Source: Anaerolineales bacterium UBA4826
GTDB lineage: Bacteria > Chloroflexota > Anaerolineae > UBA4142
Length of the DNA: 10,673 nucleotides
Reading direction: 5' to 3'
Assembly: GCA_002400365.1 (NCBI GenBank)
Contig: DHFK01000043.1
Span: forward strand, 11,273-21,945
How positions within the stretch are numbered: position 1 is the first letter of the stretch; every line of letters begins with the position of its first letter. Of this stretch, positions 1-6,316 are shown in pieces. Position numbers and translations under genes: made by a program. The notes beneath the pieces were generated by a model, which saw nothing but the letters and a program-made list of their open reading frames with translations, made no database searches and was not told where the DNA came from.

Positions 1-501
1 ATGCGCGCGCGCTTTGCGCAGCGTGTCAAGTGTGATGACGACGCCAAGCGCATTGACGACAAGACCGAGCGCGATGAACGCGTACTTCCATTCGTTGAGA
101 AAGGTGATTGCGCCTGACAGACTGCTTGCGCCGGTGAGCGCGACGAGCGGCGCAAGGTCAGTGAGATGATGCGCGCAGCACGCGATCATGCCGAGTGTGG
201 ATGTCGTCGTGCCCGCGCCTGTCGCTGCCGTTGCGCCCAACACTTTTGCCGCGCTCACCAGCACGCGGAGATACGCATACAACCCGATCTGCAAGCCGAA
301 TCCGAGTGCGACTGAACCAACCCAGAGCCAATCTTGCTGTGCCTGTTGCAGCGCATGCGCAAAATCCTGCAGCACGGTCAGAATCAAAACGTACAGCGCG
401 AACATACCGCACGCAGCGAGAATGCCCGCGAGGATCGAGAGGATGGTCGCGTGCTTGAAACGCGCGCGCGGCGCGGTGGCTGTCAACGCTACGGTGAGCA
501 T
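1..501 (-). CDS. Integral membrane protein with CCAHH motif, C-terminus cut by window edge
   Basis: This frame is open from an ATG at 501 to the left edge (167 codons, no stop), so the gene is partial. An in-frame TAG lies 12 bases upstream of the ATG, which fixes this start. The Shine-Dalgarno match is poor (CAGG only), and a weak promoter guess is TTGGAC (545-550) and TATCTT (521-526) with an 18-base spacer. The protein has hydrophobic stretches at about 18-45, 59-88, 113-133 and 138-158. The striking element is GMIACCAHH at about 104-112, with adjacent cysteines 108-109 and histidines 111-112 at a membrane-segment boundary. I do not recognise an established family or function. The Cys-Cys/His-His pattern and the nearby CadC-like sensor and metal ATPase suggest metal or thiol chemistry, but that is inference. 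Amino-acid composition and membrane periodicity make this frame far more credible than the overlapping ones. Confidence 0.7.
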   Translation of the reverse strand, partial: MLTVALTATAPRARFKHATILSILAGILAACGMFALYVLILTVLQDFAHALQQAQQDWLWVGSVALGFGLQIGLYAYLRVLVSAAKVLGATAATGAGTTTSTLGMIACCAHHLTDLAPLVALTGASSLSGAITFLNEWKYAFIALGLVVNALGVVITLDTLRKARAH

Positions 502-548
502 GGAGACGCCTGAATTCTAAAAGATAACCCTTTGTCTGACCACCGTCC

Positions 549-620
549 AACGCCTAGTTTCAAGTAAGCCAATAGACCTATGTTTCGACAAGCCAAATGG
601 CGTATGCGGATTGCGCGCCT
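549..620 (+). repeat. Intergenic repeat, copy 1 (left of DoxX gene)
   Basis: This copy opens with AACGCCTA (549-556). It then carries CCAAATGGCGTATGCG (593-608), which matches the sequence at 1401-1416 in 15 of 16 positions, and ends in a GCGCGCC-like run. The same order of blocks occurs at 1371-1426, so the two look like diverged copies of one small non-coding element in direct orientation on either side of the DoxX gene. CCACCGTC also precedes both copies (540-547 and 1347-1354). Confidence 0.4.
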
Positions 621-630
621 GGACAAAAAC

Positions 631-664
631 GGAGAGACGGTCGCGGGGGAATGACCGTCTCTCC
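631..664 (-). terminator. Rho-independent terminator of the DoxX gene
   Basis: A perfect 12-bp stem (GGAGAGACGGTC at 631-642 with its complement at 653-664) encloses a 10-base loop. Read on the minus strand, the stem is followed by GTTTTTG. It lies 21 bases downstream of the DoxX stop codon, so it should end that transcript and separate it from the membrane-protein gene further left. Confidence 0.85.
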
Positions 665-685
665 CAAAAACGAGGGATTATTCAG

Positions 686-1276
686 TTATTCCGCAGGCGC
701 GGACCCTGCCACTTGCCGGTGGGGATTGGCGACGAAGCCAAGTTTCCATGGCGTACCGAGCGCAGGCAACAAATAGCGATCCAACCCCCAATATCCTGCC
801 GTCTTCCACGCGACGATGAGCAAGATTGAAAGCGTAAAGAACACCGGATTGACGCTCGTCGTGCCTGCCATCATAAAGTTCCAGTTCATTAAACCGCCGA
901 AGAACGCCGCGATGCCGGTGAACGCGCCAAGCAACAACGCGATGCCGATCAGCAATTCGCCCGCGACGACAAGTTTGGCGAACCAGGTGTACGCTTGCGT
1001 GTCGAGCAAGAACTGGATGAACGCGCGATACCAGTCGAACGTGATCACGGGTTTGGGATCAACCTTCACCGCGTTGAGCCAGTAGCCTTTGAGTGCCTCG
1101 CCGGTATTCACCCACGCGGGATTGTTGAACTTGCTCCAACCCGACGTGATCCACGTGTACGCCATATACCATCGCAGAGTCATCCAGACCCACGCAAAAC
1201 GGGTGTCTGAGAAGATGAACCGCGTGATTGGCGGATCCGTCATCTCGCCATTTTTGTAAGAAACGAGTCGTGCCAT
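686..1276 (-). CDS. DoxX family membrane protein
   Basis: This 196-residue protein is predicted to sit in the cytoplasmic membrane. It has the DoxX/DoxD pattern: a first membrane segment near 28-47 with WITSGWSKF and NPAW following, then helices at about 100-119, 120-138 and 146-163. Late motifs include FFGGLMNWNFMMAGT (125-139), NP at 143-144, and GYWGLDRYLLPALGTPW (161-177). DoxD is a subunit of archaeal thiosulfate:quinone oxidoreductase, but most bacterial DoxX proteins have no defined reaction, so only the family is claimed. The ATG at 1276 has AAGGAG seven bases upstream. A possible extended -10 (TGTGATAAA) lies at 1313-1321 with no convincing -35. The gene is monocistronic, ends in its own terminator, and is transcribed divergently from the metal-sensor operon, so co-regulation is possible but not shown. 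Confidence 0.85.
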   Translation of the reverse strand: MARLVSYKNGEMTDPPITRFIFSDTRFAWVWMTLRWYMAYTWITSGWSKFNNPAWVNTGEALKGYWLNAVKVDPKPVITFDWYRAFIQFLLDTQAYTWFAKLVVAGELLIGIALLLGAFTGIAAFFGGLMNWNFMMAGTTSVNPVFFTLSILLIVAWKTAGYWGLDRYLLPALGTPWKLGFVANPHRQVAGSAPAE

Positions 1277-1370
1277 TTTGCTTCTCCTTCGAACTTGAAA
1301 TTCTGCGTTCAGTTTATCACAAAGCCGATCCTCATTCCACCGTCATTTGACCAGTTCTGGACTGCGCCAA

Positions 1371-1426
1371 AACGCCTACGGGAATCTCAGTTCATATCCG
1401 CCAAAAGGCGTATGCGCGGACGCGCC
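1371..1426 (+). repeat. Intergenic repeat, copy 2 (divergent region)
   Basis: AACGCCTA (1371-1378) is followed by CCAAAAGGCGTATGCG (1401-1416) and a GACGCGCC end (1419-1426), matching the block order of the copy at 549-620. The end also forms nested inverted repeats: GACGCGCC (1419-1426) with GGCGCGTC (1438-1445), and ATCCGCC (1396-1402) with GGCGGAT (1431-1437). It lies directly upstream of the sensor-operon promoter. Confidence 0.4.
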
Positions 1427-1453
1427 AGATGGCGGATGGCGCGTCGTCGCAGT

Positions 1454-1482
1454 TTGACAGAGCGCTTCCCGCGCGCTATAAT
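1454..1482 (+). promoter_or_regulatory. Consensus sigma70 promoter of the sensor-ATPase operon
   Basis: TTGACA at 1454-1459 and TATAAT at 1477-1482 both match the sigma70 consensus exactly, with the optimal 17-base spacer. Transcription should start near 1489, about 33 bases before the regulator ATG. Such a strong core promoter fits a system that is kept off by a repressor bound at the adjoining operator. Confidence 0.9.
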
Positions 1483-1490
1483 TCCAATAG

Positions 1491-1506
1491 TTGAACAATT
1501 ATTCAA
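1491..1506 (+). promoter_or_regulatory. Probable ArsR/SmtB-type operator
   Basis: This inverted repeat (TTGAACAATTATTCAA, arms TTGAA/TTCAA) sits between the -10 element and the regulator start and should cover the transcription start. It contains TGAACANTTATTCA, which I recall as the core of the cyanobacterial SmtB operator (12-2-12 class). Autorepression by the encoded sensor, relieved by metal, is the expected arrangement. Confidence 0.75.
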
Positions 1507-1521
1507 ACATTGAGGTACGCG

Positions 1522-1965
1522 ATGTCCAAAGCCAAAGACGTGTGCGCCATCCTTTGCGTGAACAAAGCGCAGGTCAAGCGCGCACAGAAACACATGCCCG
1601 ATTCCGAAACGATCAAGCAGGTGACGGAGATTTTTGCGTCGCTGGCTGACCCCACCCGCGCGCGGATTGTCTTTGCCCTCTCGAAAGCCGAACTATGTGT
1701 CTGCGATGTGGCTGCTCTGCTGGGCATGACGATCTCGGCGGTCTCGCATCAACTGCGCGTGTTGCGCCATCTGGGTCTCGTCAAGTACCGCAAGCAAGGC
1801 CGGCTGGCGTATTATTCGCTCGACGACGAACACGCGTGCGCGCTGCTAACCCAGTCCCTTGAGCACGTCAGCCACGAACACGTTGCCCCTGCGCAGCATG
1901 TTCGTACCGTGCGCGCACGACCGGCGGCGATCGTCGCGTCAATGCCTTTGGAGACTGGAAGATAG
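1522..1965 (+). CDS. CadC/SmtB-like ArsR family metal-sensing repressor
   Basis: This 147-residue winged-helix repressor probably shuts off its own operon until metal binds. The ATG at 1522 is preferred over an in-frame TTG at 1510 because TGAGG (1511-1515) is well placed before it. Cysteines 8 and 12 (DVCAILC), with 59 and 61 (ELCVCDVA), reproduce almost residue for residue the four-cysteine Cd/Pb/Zn/Bi site of Staphylococcus CadC. The recognition helix region is TISAVSHQLRVLRHLGLV. A second site of the alpha5 type is also visible (Asp102, His104, His115, His118; CadC and SmtB have Glu at the last position). The tail after about residue 120 is longer than usual and unassigned. The stop lies five bases before the ATPase ATG, so the two are cotranscribed. 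Cd(II), Pb(II) or Zn(II) are the likely inducers; which one is inference. Confidence 0.93.
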   Translation: MSKAKDVCAILCVNKAQVKRAQKHMPDSETIKQVTEIFASLADPTRARIVFALSKAELCVCDVAALLGMTISAVSHQLRVLRHLGLVKYRKQGRLAYYSLDDEHACALLTQSLEHVSHEHVAPAQHVRTVRARPAAIVASMPLETGR

Positions 1966-1970
1966 CATAA

Positions 1971-4064
1971 ATGGCACAGATTCAAACGATTCAGGTTCCC
2001 GTCAAGGGAATGGACTGCGCCGAGTGTACGGTCCACGTCCAACACGCCGTTTCCAAACTGAAAGGTGTCGAGTCGGTCAATGTTCTTCTCGCCTCCGAGC
2101 AAGCGGTCATTCGGCTCGACCCAACCCAAGTTAGTTTATCCGACATTCGGCAAGCCGTGGCGAGCGCGGGCGCATATACCGTTCCCGAAAATGTCACTGC
2201 GTCCGCGCCATCCGCGAACTTTAGCCGTCGCATCGTTGCATTACTAGCCATCGTCTTTGCGATCGTGCTGTCCATGGTCGTCCTGGGCGAATGGCTCGGC
2301 GTCTTCAGGCGGCTCGATGAACTGGCGCCCTTGCCCATCGGCGCGGCGATTGTGATCGTGGGAGGCTTGCCTGTTTTCCGCAACGTCCTGCGCGCCGCAC
2401 TCCATCGGCAAATCATTTCACACACGTTGATGACGTTGGGCGTGCTTGCCGCGCTCCTCGTCGGCGAATGGGTGACGGCTGCGATTGTCGTCGTGTTTAT
2501 GCGCGTCGGCGCATACGTCGAAAACTTTACAACCGCAAGCGCGCGCCGCGCCGTGAAAGAGTTAGCCGCGCTGTCGCCGCAAACCGCGCGGGTCGAGCGT
2601 GCGGGCAAAGAACATCAAGTGCCGATTGCGGAGGTCCGCGTGGGCGAAATCGTGGTTGTTCGGCCTGGGGAGAAAGTTCCTGTGGACGGCGAGGTGACGG
2701 ACGGGCAAGCGACGATGGACCAGGCGACGCTCACCGGCGAGTCCATGCCCGTCGAAGTGGCGCGCGGGTCGCGCGTTTTCGCCGCGACGATTGCGCGGCT
2801 TGGCAGTGTGCGCGTGAAGACGACGCGTGTCGGAGCGGACACCACATTCGGCCGTGTGGTGAAGATGGTCGAAGAAGCGGAAGCGCATCGCGCCGACGTG
2901 CAACGCTTCGCGGACAAATTCAGCGCGTACTATCTGCCGATTGTGACGGGATTAGCCGCGCTCACCTTTCTGTTCAGCCGCAATCCATTAGCGACCGCCG
3001 CGGTCCTGGTCGTAGCATGTTCGTGCTCGGTTGCGCTCGCGACGCCCGTGGCGATGCTCGCCTCGATTGGGGCGAGCGCGCAACGCGGCTTGCTCATCAA
3101 AGGCGGCAAGTACCTCGAAACGTTGGCGCGCGCCGACGTGCTGCTGGTGGACAAGACCGGCACGCTCACCCTGGGTCAACCGCAGATCACGGATGTGATT
3201 TCACTCCACGGCGCGTCCGATTCTGAAATTCTTATGCTGGCGGCTTCGGCGGAACGCTACTCCGAGCACCCGCTCGCCGAAGCGGTGCGTGTCAGCGCGC
3301 GCACACACAACATGTCCCTCGTCGAACCGCAAAACTTTGAAGCGCTTCCTGGCAAGGGCATTCGCGCGCGCATCAATGGAGCCAACATCGCGCTGGGCAA
3401 TCGTCAGTTGATTTCGTCCGCCGATTCGGCGCGCGTTGCGGAAGAACTTGAAGGGCAAGGTAAAACGCTGTTGTTCCTCGCGCGCGACGATGAACTCATC
3501 GCGATCCTCGCCGCGGCCGATACGCTGCGTCCCCAAGTGCCTGCCGCGCTTGTCCAAGCGCGCGCGCTGGGCATCCAGCGAATCGAACTACTCACCGGCG
3601 ATAACGAACGCGCCGCCGCCGCGCTCGCCGAAAAACTCGGCGTCTCGTATCGCGCGAATCTATTGCCCGAAAACAAAATTCAGGTGGTCAAGGATTATCA
3701 AGCCCAAGGACATATCGTCGTGATGATTGGCGACGGCGTGAACGACGCGCCCGCACTCGCGCAAGCCGACGTCGGTGTCGCGATGGGCGCGGCGGGTGCC
3801 GACATTGCGATTCAAGCCGCGCACGTTGCGCTGATGCGTGAGGATTGGGCGCTCGTGCCCGAGGTTCTAAGGATCGCGCGGCGCACGATGCGCATCGTCA
3901 AGATGAATCTGGCGTTTGCGGCGGTCTACAATATCGCCGGATTAACGCTGGCTGCGTTTGGATTCTTGCCGCCCGTGCTTGCCGCCGCCGCGCAATCGCT
4001 ACCCGACATTGGCATCCTCGGCAATTCCGCGCGGCTCTTGCGGCATGACTCGCGCCCAAATTGA
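1971..4064 (+). CDS. P1B-type heavy-metal-translocating ATPase with CSC transmembrane motif
   Basis: This 697-residue inner-membrane pump is expected to export a metal ion using ATP. One N-terminal HMA domain carries GMDCAEC (Cys16, Cys19). Membrane helices follow from about 87. The actuator loop has TGES (255-258), phosphorylation is at Asp394 in DKTGTLT, the nucleotide domain has the P1B-specific HP pair (433-434), and the hinge GDGVNDAPA starts at 587. The ion-site helix reads CSC (350-352) instead of CPC, and the last helices read YN (653-654) then QSLPD (675-679) rather than the MxxSS of copper pumps. The usual aspartate before the third helix is also absent (IISHTLMTLG). It therefore appears to belong to a divergent P1B group, and its metal cannot be assigned from the CPC rules. 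GGAAG precedes the ATG. It is the second gene of the sensor operon, so Cd/Zn/Pb export is a reasonable but unproven guess. Confidence 0.93.
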   Translation: MAQIQTIQVPVKGMDCAECTVHVQHAVSKLKGVESVNVLLASEQAVIRLDPTQVSLSDIRQAVASAGAYTVPENVTASAPSANFSRRIVALLAIVFAIVLSMVVLGEWLGVFRRLDELAPLPIGAAIVIVGGLPVFRNVLRAALHRQIISHTLMTLGVLAALLVGEWVTAAIVVVFMRVGAYVENFTTASARRAVKELAALSPQTARVERAGKEHQVPIAEVRVGEIVVVRPGEKVPVDGEVTDGQATMDQATLTGESMPVEVARGSRVFAATIARLGSVRVKTTRVGADTTFGRVVKMVEEAEAHRADVQRFADKFSAYYLPIVTGLAALTFLFSRNPLATAAVLVVACSCSVALATPVAMLASIGASAQRGLLIKGGKYLETLARADVLLVDKTGTLTLGQPQITDVISLHGASDSEILMLAASAERYSEHPLAEAVRVSARTHNMSLVEPQNFEALPGKGIRARINGANIALGNRQLISSADSARVAEELEGQGKTLLFLARDDELIAILAAADTLRPQVPAALVQARALGIQRIELLTGDNERAAAALAEKLGVSYRANLLPENKIQVVKDYQAQGHIVVMIGDGVNDAPALAQADVGVAMGAAGADIAIQAAHVALMREDWALVPEVLRIARRTMRIVKMNLAFAAVYNIAGLTLAAFGFLPPVLAAAAQSLPDIGILGNSARLLRHDSRPN

Positions 4065-4154
4065 GGACGCGCGCGCCACGGCGCATAAGAACCAGCAACA
4101 GGCGAGCATCGGATTGTCGTTTCGACCTCACCGGCTCCTCATTATGCTTTGGGA

Positions 4155-4898
4155 TCACGCTTCAAGGAACTGGCTCGGCGCTTGCTCGAATTCATCTCGA
4201 CAGCCACGCGCGCAAAAGTAGTACGTCGTCCCATTCAACTCGACCGCCGCCGCCGCCTTTTCGCGCTCGACGGTCATTCCGCAAACGGGGTCAGTTGCCA
4301 TCGCGACCATTTCTTTGAATTGCCCATCCTCCAGCCACAGCACTCGGTCGGCAATGTCTTTGATGCGCTGATCGTGCGAGACGATGACCACACTGCGTCC
4401 TTGTTCTTTCGCGATCTTGCGCAGCAAGCGCATGATCTCGTGTCCGATCTTGGAATCGAGATTGGCGGTTGGTTCGTCGGCGAGGATGAGCGCGGGATCG
4501 TTGACGAGCGCGCGCGCAATCGCGACGCGCTGTTTTTCGCCGCCCGAGAGTTTCTCCGGCAGAAAATTCAAACGCCTGTCCAGCCCCAGTTCGCCGAGGA
4601 GCGCCGCCGCCTTTTTGCGCGCGTCCCGACTGCGCATGCCCGTGAGTTCGGCGACGATGGCGACGTTTTCTTGCGCGGTGAGCGCGGAAAGCAAATTGAA
4701 ATCCTGAAACACAAAACCAAATTGCCGCAGTCGAATATCGGGCAAACGATTTTCGGCGAGCGCGCTGATGGTCGTGCCGTTCAACGCGATCGTTCCTTCG
4801 GTCGGTTTGAGCAACGCGCCGAGCATGGAGAGCAACGTCGTCTTGCCCGACCCCGACGGGCCCATAATCAAAACGATTTCGCCTAACCCAAGTTCCAA
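4155..4898 (-). CDS. ABC transporter ATP-binding protein (LolD/MacB-like) with C-terminal YHS domain, 5' end probably truncated
   Basis: The ABC part has Walker A GPSGSGKT (13-20), Q-loop Gln65, signature LSGGEKQR (117-124), Walker B LILADEP (137-143) and switch His175, so the ATPase core is intact. It resembles the LolD/MacB/DevA group. A YHS domain (about 199-245) follows directly, with DPVCGM (203-208) and YYFCARGC (226-233). Cys206, Cys229 and Cys233 are candidate metal ligands. The start is doubtful. A TTG at 4898 is the only usual start codon between an in-frame stop (4950-4952) and Walker A. It leaves just 12 residues before the P-loop, so the first strands and the A-loop aromatic of a normal ABC domain are missing. 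A heptad tandem repeat occupies that position. No permease gene adjoins it. It converges on the metal ATPase with 90 bases between stops. It could be a decayed remnant or an active orphan. Confidence 0.82.
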   Translation of the reverse strand: MELGLGEIVLIMGPSGSGKTTLLSMLGALLKPTEGTIALNGTTISALAENRLPDIRLRQFGFVFQDFNLLSALTAQENVAIVAELTGMRSRDARKKAAALLGELGLDRRLNFLPEKLSGGEKQRVAIARALVNDPALILADEPTANLDSKIGHEIMRLLRKIAKEQGRSVVIVSHDQRIKDIADRVLWLEDGQFKEMVAMATDPVCGMTVEREKAAAAVELNGTTYYFCARGCRDEFEQAPSQFLEA

Positions 4899-4920
4899 CT
4901 TCCAATCTCCAATTTCTACT
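4893..4920. repeat. Heptanucleotide tandem repeat at the 5' end of the ABC-YHS gene
   Basis: Three near-perfect 7-base units (TTCCAAC, TTCCAAT, CTCCAAT) are followed by a degenerate fourth (TTCTACT). On the coding strand this reads as ATTGGA-rich sequence. The unit is not a multiple of three, so it is unlikely to encode a conserved protein segment. It sits where the first ABC beta strands should be encoded. Confidence 0.6.
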
Positions 4921-4952
4921 TTCCCCGAAACACCAACAAGTATCTGTTTTCA

Positions 4953-5000
4953 TGGATGCAATTGCTCCCTGAGAGAATGCTCTCAGGATAACTGCATCCA
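4953..5000. repeat. Two-tier inverted repeat / stem-loop
   Basis: An outer pair TGGATGCA (4953-4960) and TGCATCCA (4993-5000) encloses an inner perfect 8-bp hairpin, CCTGAGAG (4968-4975) and CTCTCAGG (4980-4987), with a four-base loop. No T-tract follows on either strand, so it is not a typical terminator. It lies between the importer terminator and the ABC-YHS gene. Confidence 0.65.
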
Positions 5001-5070
5001 AGCGCAATCACAACCAAGAAATTACCTCTTTGCCGTTTACAGGGACACTACCCTTTTGTGGGATTGCATC

Positions 5071-5113
5071 GGTAAAGAAAACACGCGGCAGGTGGCGTGC
5101 CTGTCGCGTGTTT
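5071..5113 (-). terminator. Rho-independent terminator of the BMP importer operon
   Basis: A 14-bp stem with one G-T wobble (arms 5079-5092 and 5100-5113) encloses a 7-base loop. Read on the minus strand it continues into TTTTCTTT. It lies about 60 bases past the stop of the last permease gene, and is the expected end of the four-gene transcript. Confidence 0.85.
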
Positions 5114-5172
5114 GCTTGCGTGCGTCCGTTGGTTGTAGCGCAGTTCTACCCAGGTATCCGTTTGCCGTTGCG

Positions 5173-6285
5173 TTATTGCTTTTCGTACGGCTGACCGTCC
5201 GCCGCCGGCGGAATCGCGCGGCCCACAAAACCGGTCAGCACGAGAATCGTCAAAATGTACGGCAGCATCTGCGGAATTTGGGAGGGGATGTCGGGGCGAA
5301 AAATGCTCACCGTCGTGTTGATCGTGTTGCCCAAGCCAAAGATCAGCGCGCCGGCGAGCGCGCCGAACGGCGTCCAGTTGCCAAAGATCATCGCCGCCAA
5401 GCCGATAAAGCCAAGCCCGTTGGTCATCTGCGGATTGAACACGTCCACTGCTTCCAGCGTAAACCACGCGCCGCCGAAACCCGCGAGCAAGCCGCCGATC
5501 AAAACGTTAATGTAGCGCACGCGATACACGTTGACGCCGAGCGTATCCGCCGCGCGCGGGTTCTCGCCCACCGCGCGCGTGCGCAAGCCCCAGGGCGTGT
5601 AGAACAACACATAGTGAATCAACAGCGTGGCGACCAGCATGAAATAGACGATGGGTTTCTGCCCCTGAAACATGATCGCGCCCAGCAGCGGAATCTGCCC
5701 GAGGAGCGGAATGTCAAAGGGCGGAAAAGTTCCCGGACCCGGCGGGATATTTTGCGCGAGGTACTGGCGGTAAAAGTAGCCGGTCAAGCCGACGGCGAGA
5801 ATGTTGATCACCGTGCCGCTGATGATCTGATCGGCTTTGAAACGAATCGAGACGACGGCGTGCAGCAACGCGAGCAATCCGCTCGAGACGACCGCGAGCC
5901 CCAACGCCAGCGCGCGGCTGATGTCGCCGGCGGTCGCAGCGTCCATACCGTTTTGCTTCATCCACGTGAACGCGTACACGTTCACGCCATAGCCCACCAT
6001 CGAGCCCATCAACATCATACCTTCGATGCCAATGTTGATGACCGCCGCGCGTTCGCACATCAAGCCGCAGTACGCGGCGAGCGCAATCGGCGCGGCGTAG
6101 CGCACGCTTTGGTTCAGCGTGCCGATCACGCACTGGCTATCGCACTGCCCGCCGATGATCGCGTTGAACAGGAGAAAGACCGCGCCAGCGCCAACGGCGG
6201 CGAATACCGCCGTGAGCAGTTGGCGTGGACCGATTTTCAGCCTAAGGCGGCTTGCTTGCGGCACAGAAACTGTTGTGTTTGACAT
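5173..6285 (-). CDS. ABC transporter permease, BMP/nucleoside importer type (second permease)
   Basis: This 370-residue polytopic protein belongs to the BPD_transp_2 group (the RbsC/YufQ-NupQ side). It should form half of the membrane channel of the importer encoded upstream in the same operon. Motifs include CERAAVINIGIEGMMLMGS (77-95), shared by these permeases, FKADQIISGTVIN (149-161), and the ATPase-contacting loop AVGENPRAADTLGV (238-251). Roughly eight to ten membrane segments are visible. The ATG at 6285 is chosen because AAGGA lies six bases before it; a TTG at 6309 would add eight residues with no better signal. It is the last gene of the operon and is followed by a terminator. By analogy to Bacillus NupNOPQ and Treponema PnrA the substrate is probably a nucleoside, but these subunits alone do not prove that. 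Confidence 0.9.
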   Translation of the reverse strand: MSNTTVSVPQASRLRLKIGPRQLLTAVFAAVGAGAVFLLFNAIIGGQCDSQCVIGTLNQSVRYAAPIALAAYCGLMCERAAVINIGIEGMMLMGSMVGYGVNVYAFTWMKQNGMDAATAGDISRALALGLAVVSSGLLALLHAVVSIRFKADQIISGTVINILAVGLTGYFYRQYLAQNIPPGPGTFPPFDIPLLGQIPLLGAIMFQGQKPIVYFMLVATLLIHYVLFYTPWGLRTRAVGENPRAADTLGVNVYRVRYINVLIGGLLAGFGGAWFTLEAVDVFNPQMTNGLGFIGLAAMIFGNWTPFGALAGALIFGLGNTINTTVSIFRPDIPSQIPQMLPYILTILVLTGFVGRAIPPAADGQPYEKQ

Positions 6286-6316
6286 CTCCAGTCCTTTGCG
6301 AATGTTCAACGAACGT

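Noticed and set aside
158..550. Minus-strand 130-codon frame at the left end
   Set aside because: It is Arg/His-rich and hydrophilic. The overlapping frame starting at 501 has clear membrane segments and remains open to the edge.
1286..1297. Second ArsR-type operator near the DoxX start (TTCGAACTTGAA)
   Set aside because: Only the outer three bases of each arm match. The sequence overlaps the ribosome site and looks fortuitous.
4291..5007. Minus-strand 238-codon frame overlapping the ABC-YHS gene as a possible true N-terminus
   Set aside because: It reads the ABC region in the wrong frame and its upstream residues do not resemble an A-loop or first ABC strands, so it does not rescue the missing N-terminus.
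4768..6282. Long plus-strand open frame of 504 codons
   Set aside because: It is antisense to the permease and ABC-YHS genes, is rich in Arg/His/Gln/Ala with no domain pattern, and starts inside another gene. It is a high-GC shadow frame.
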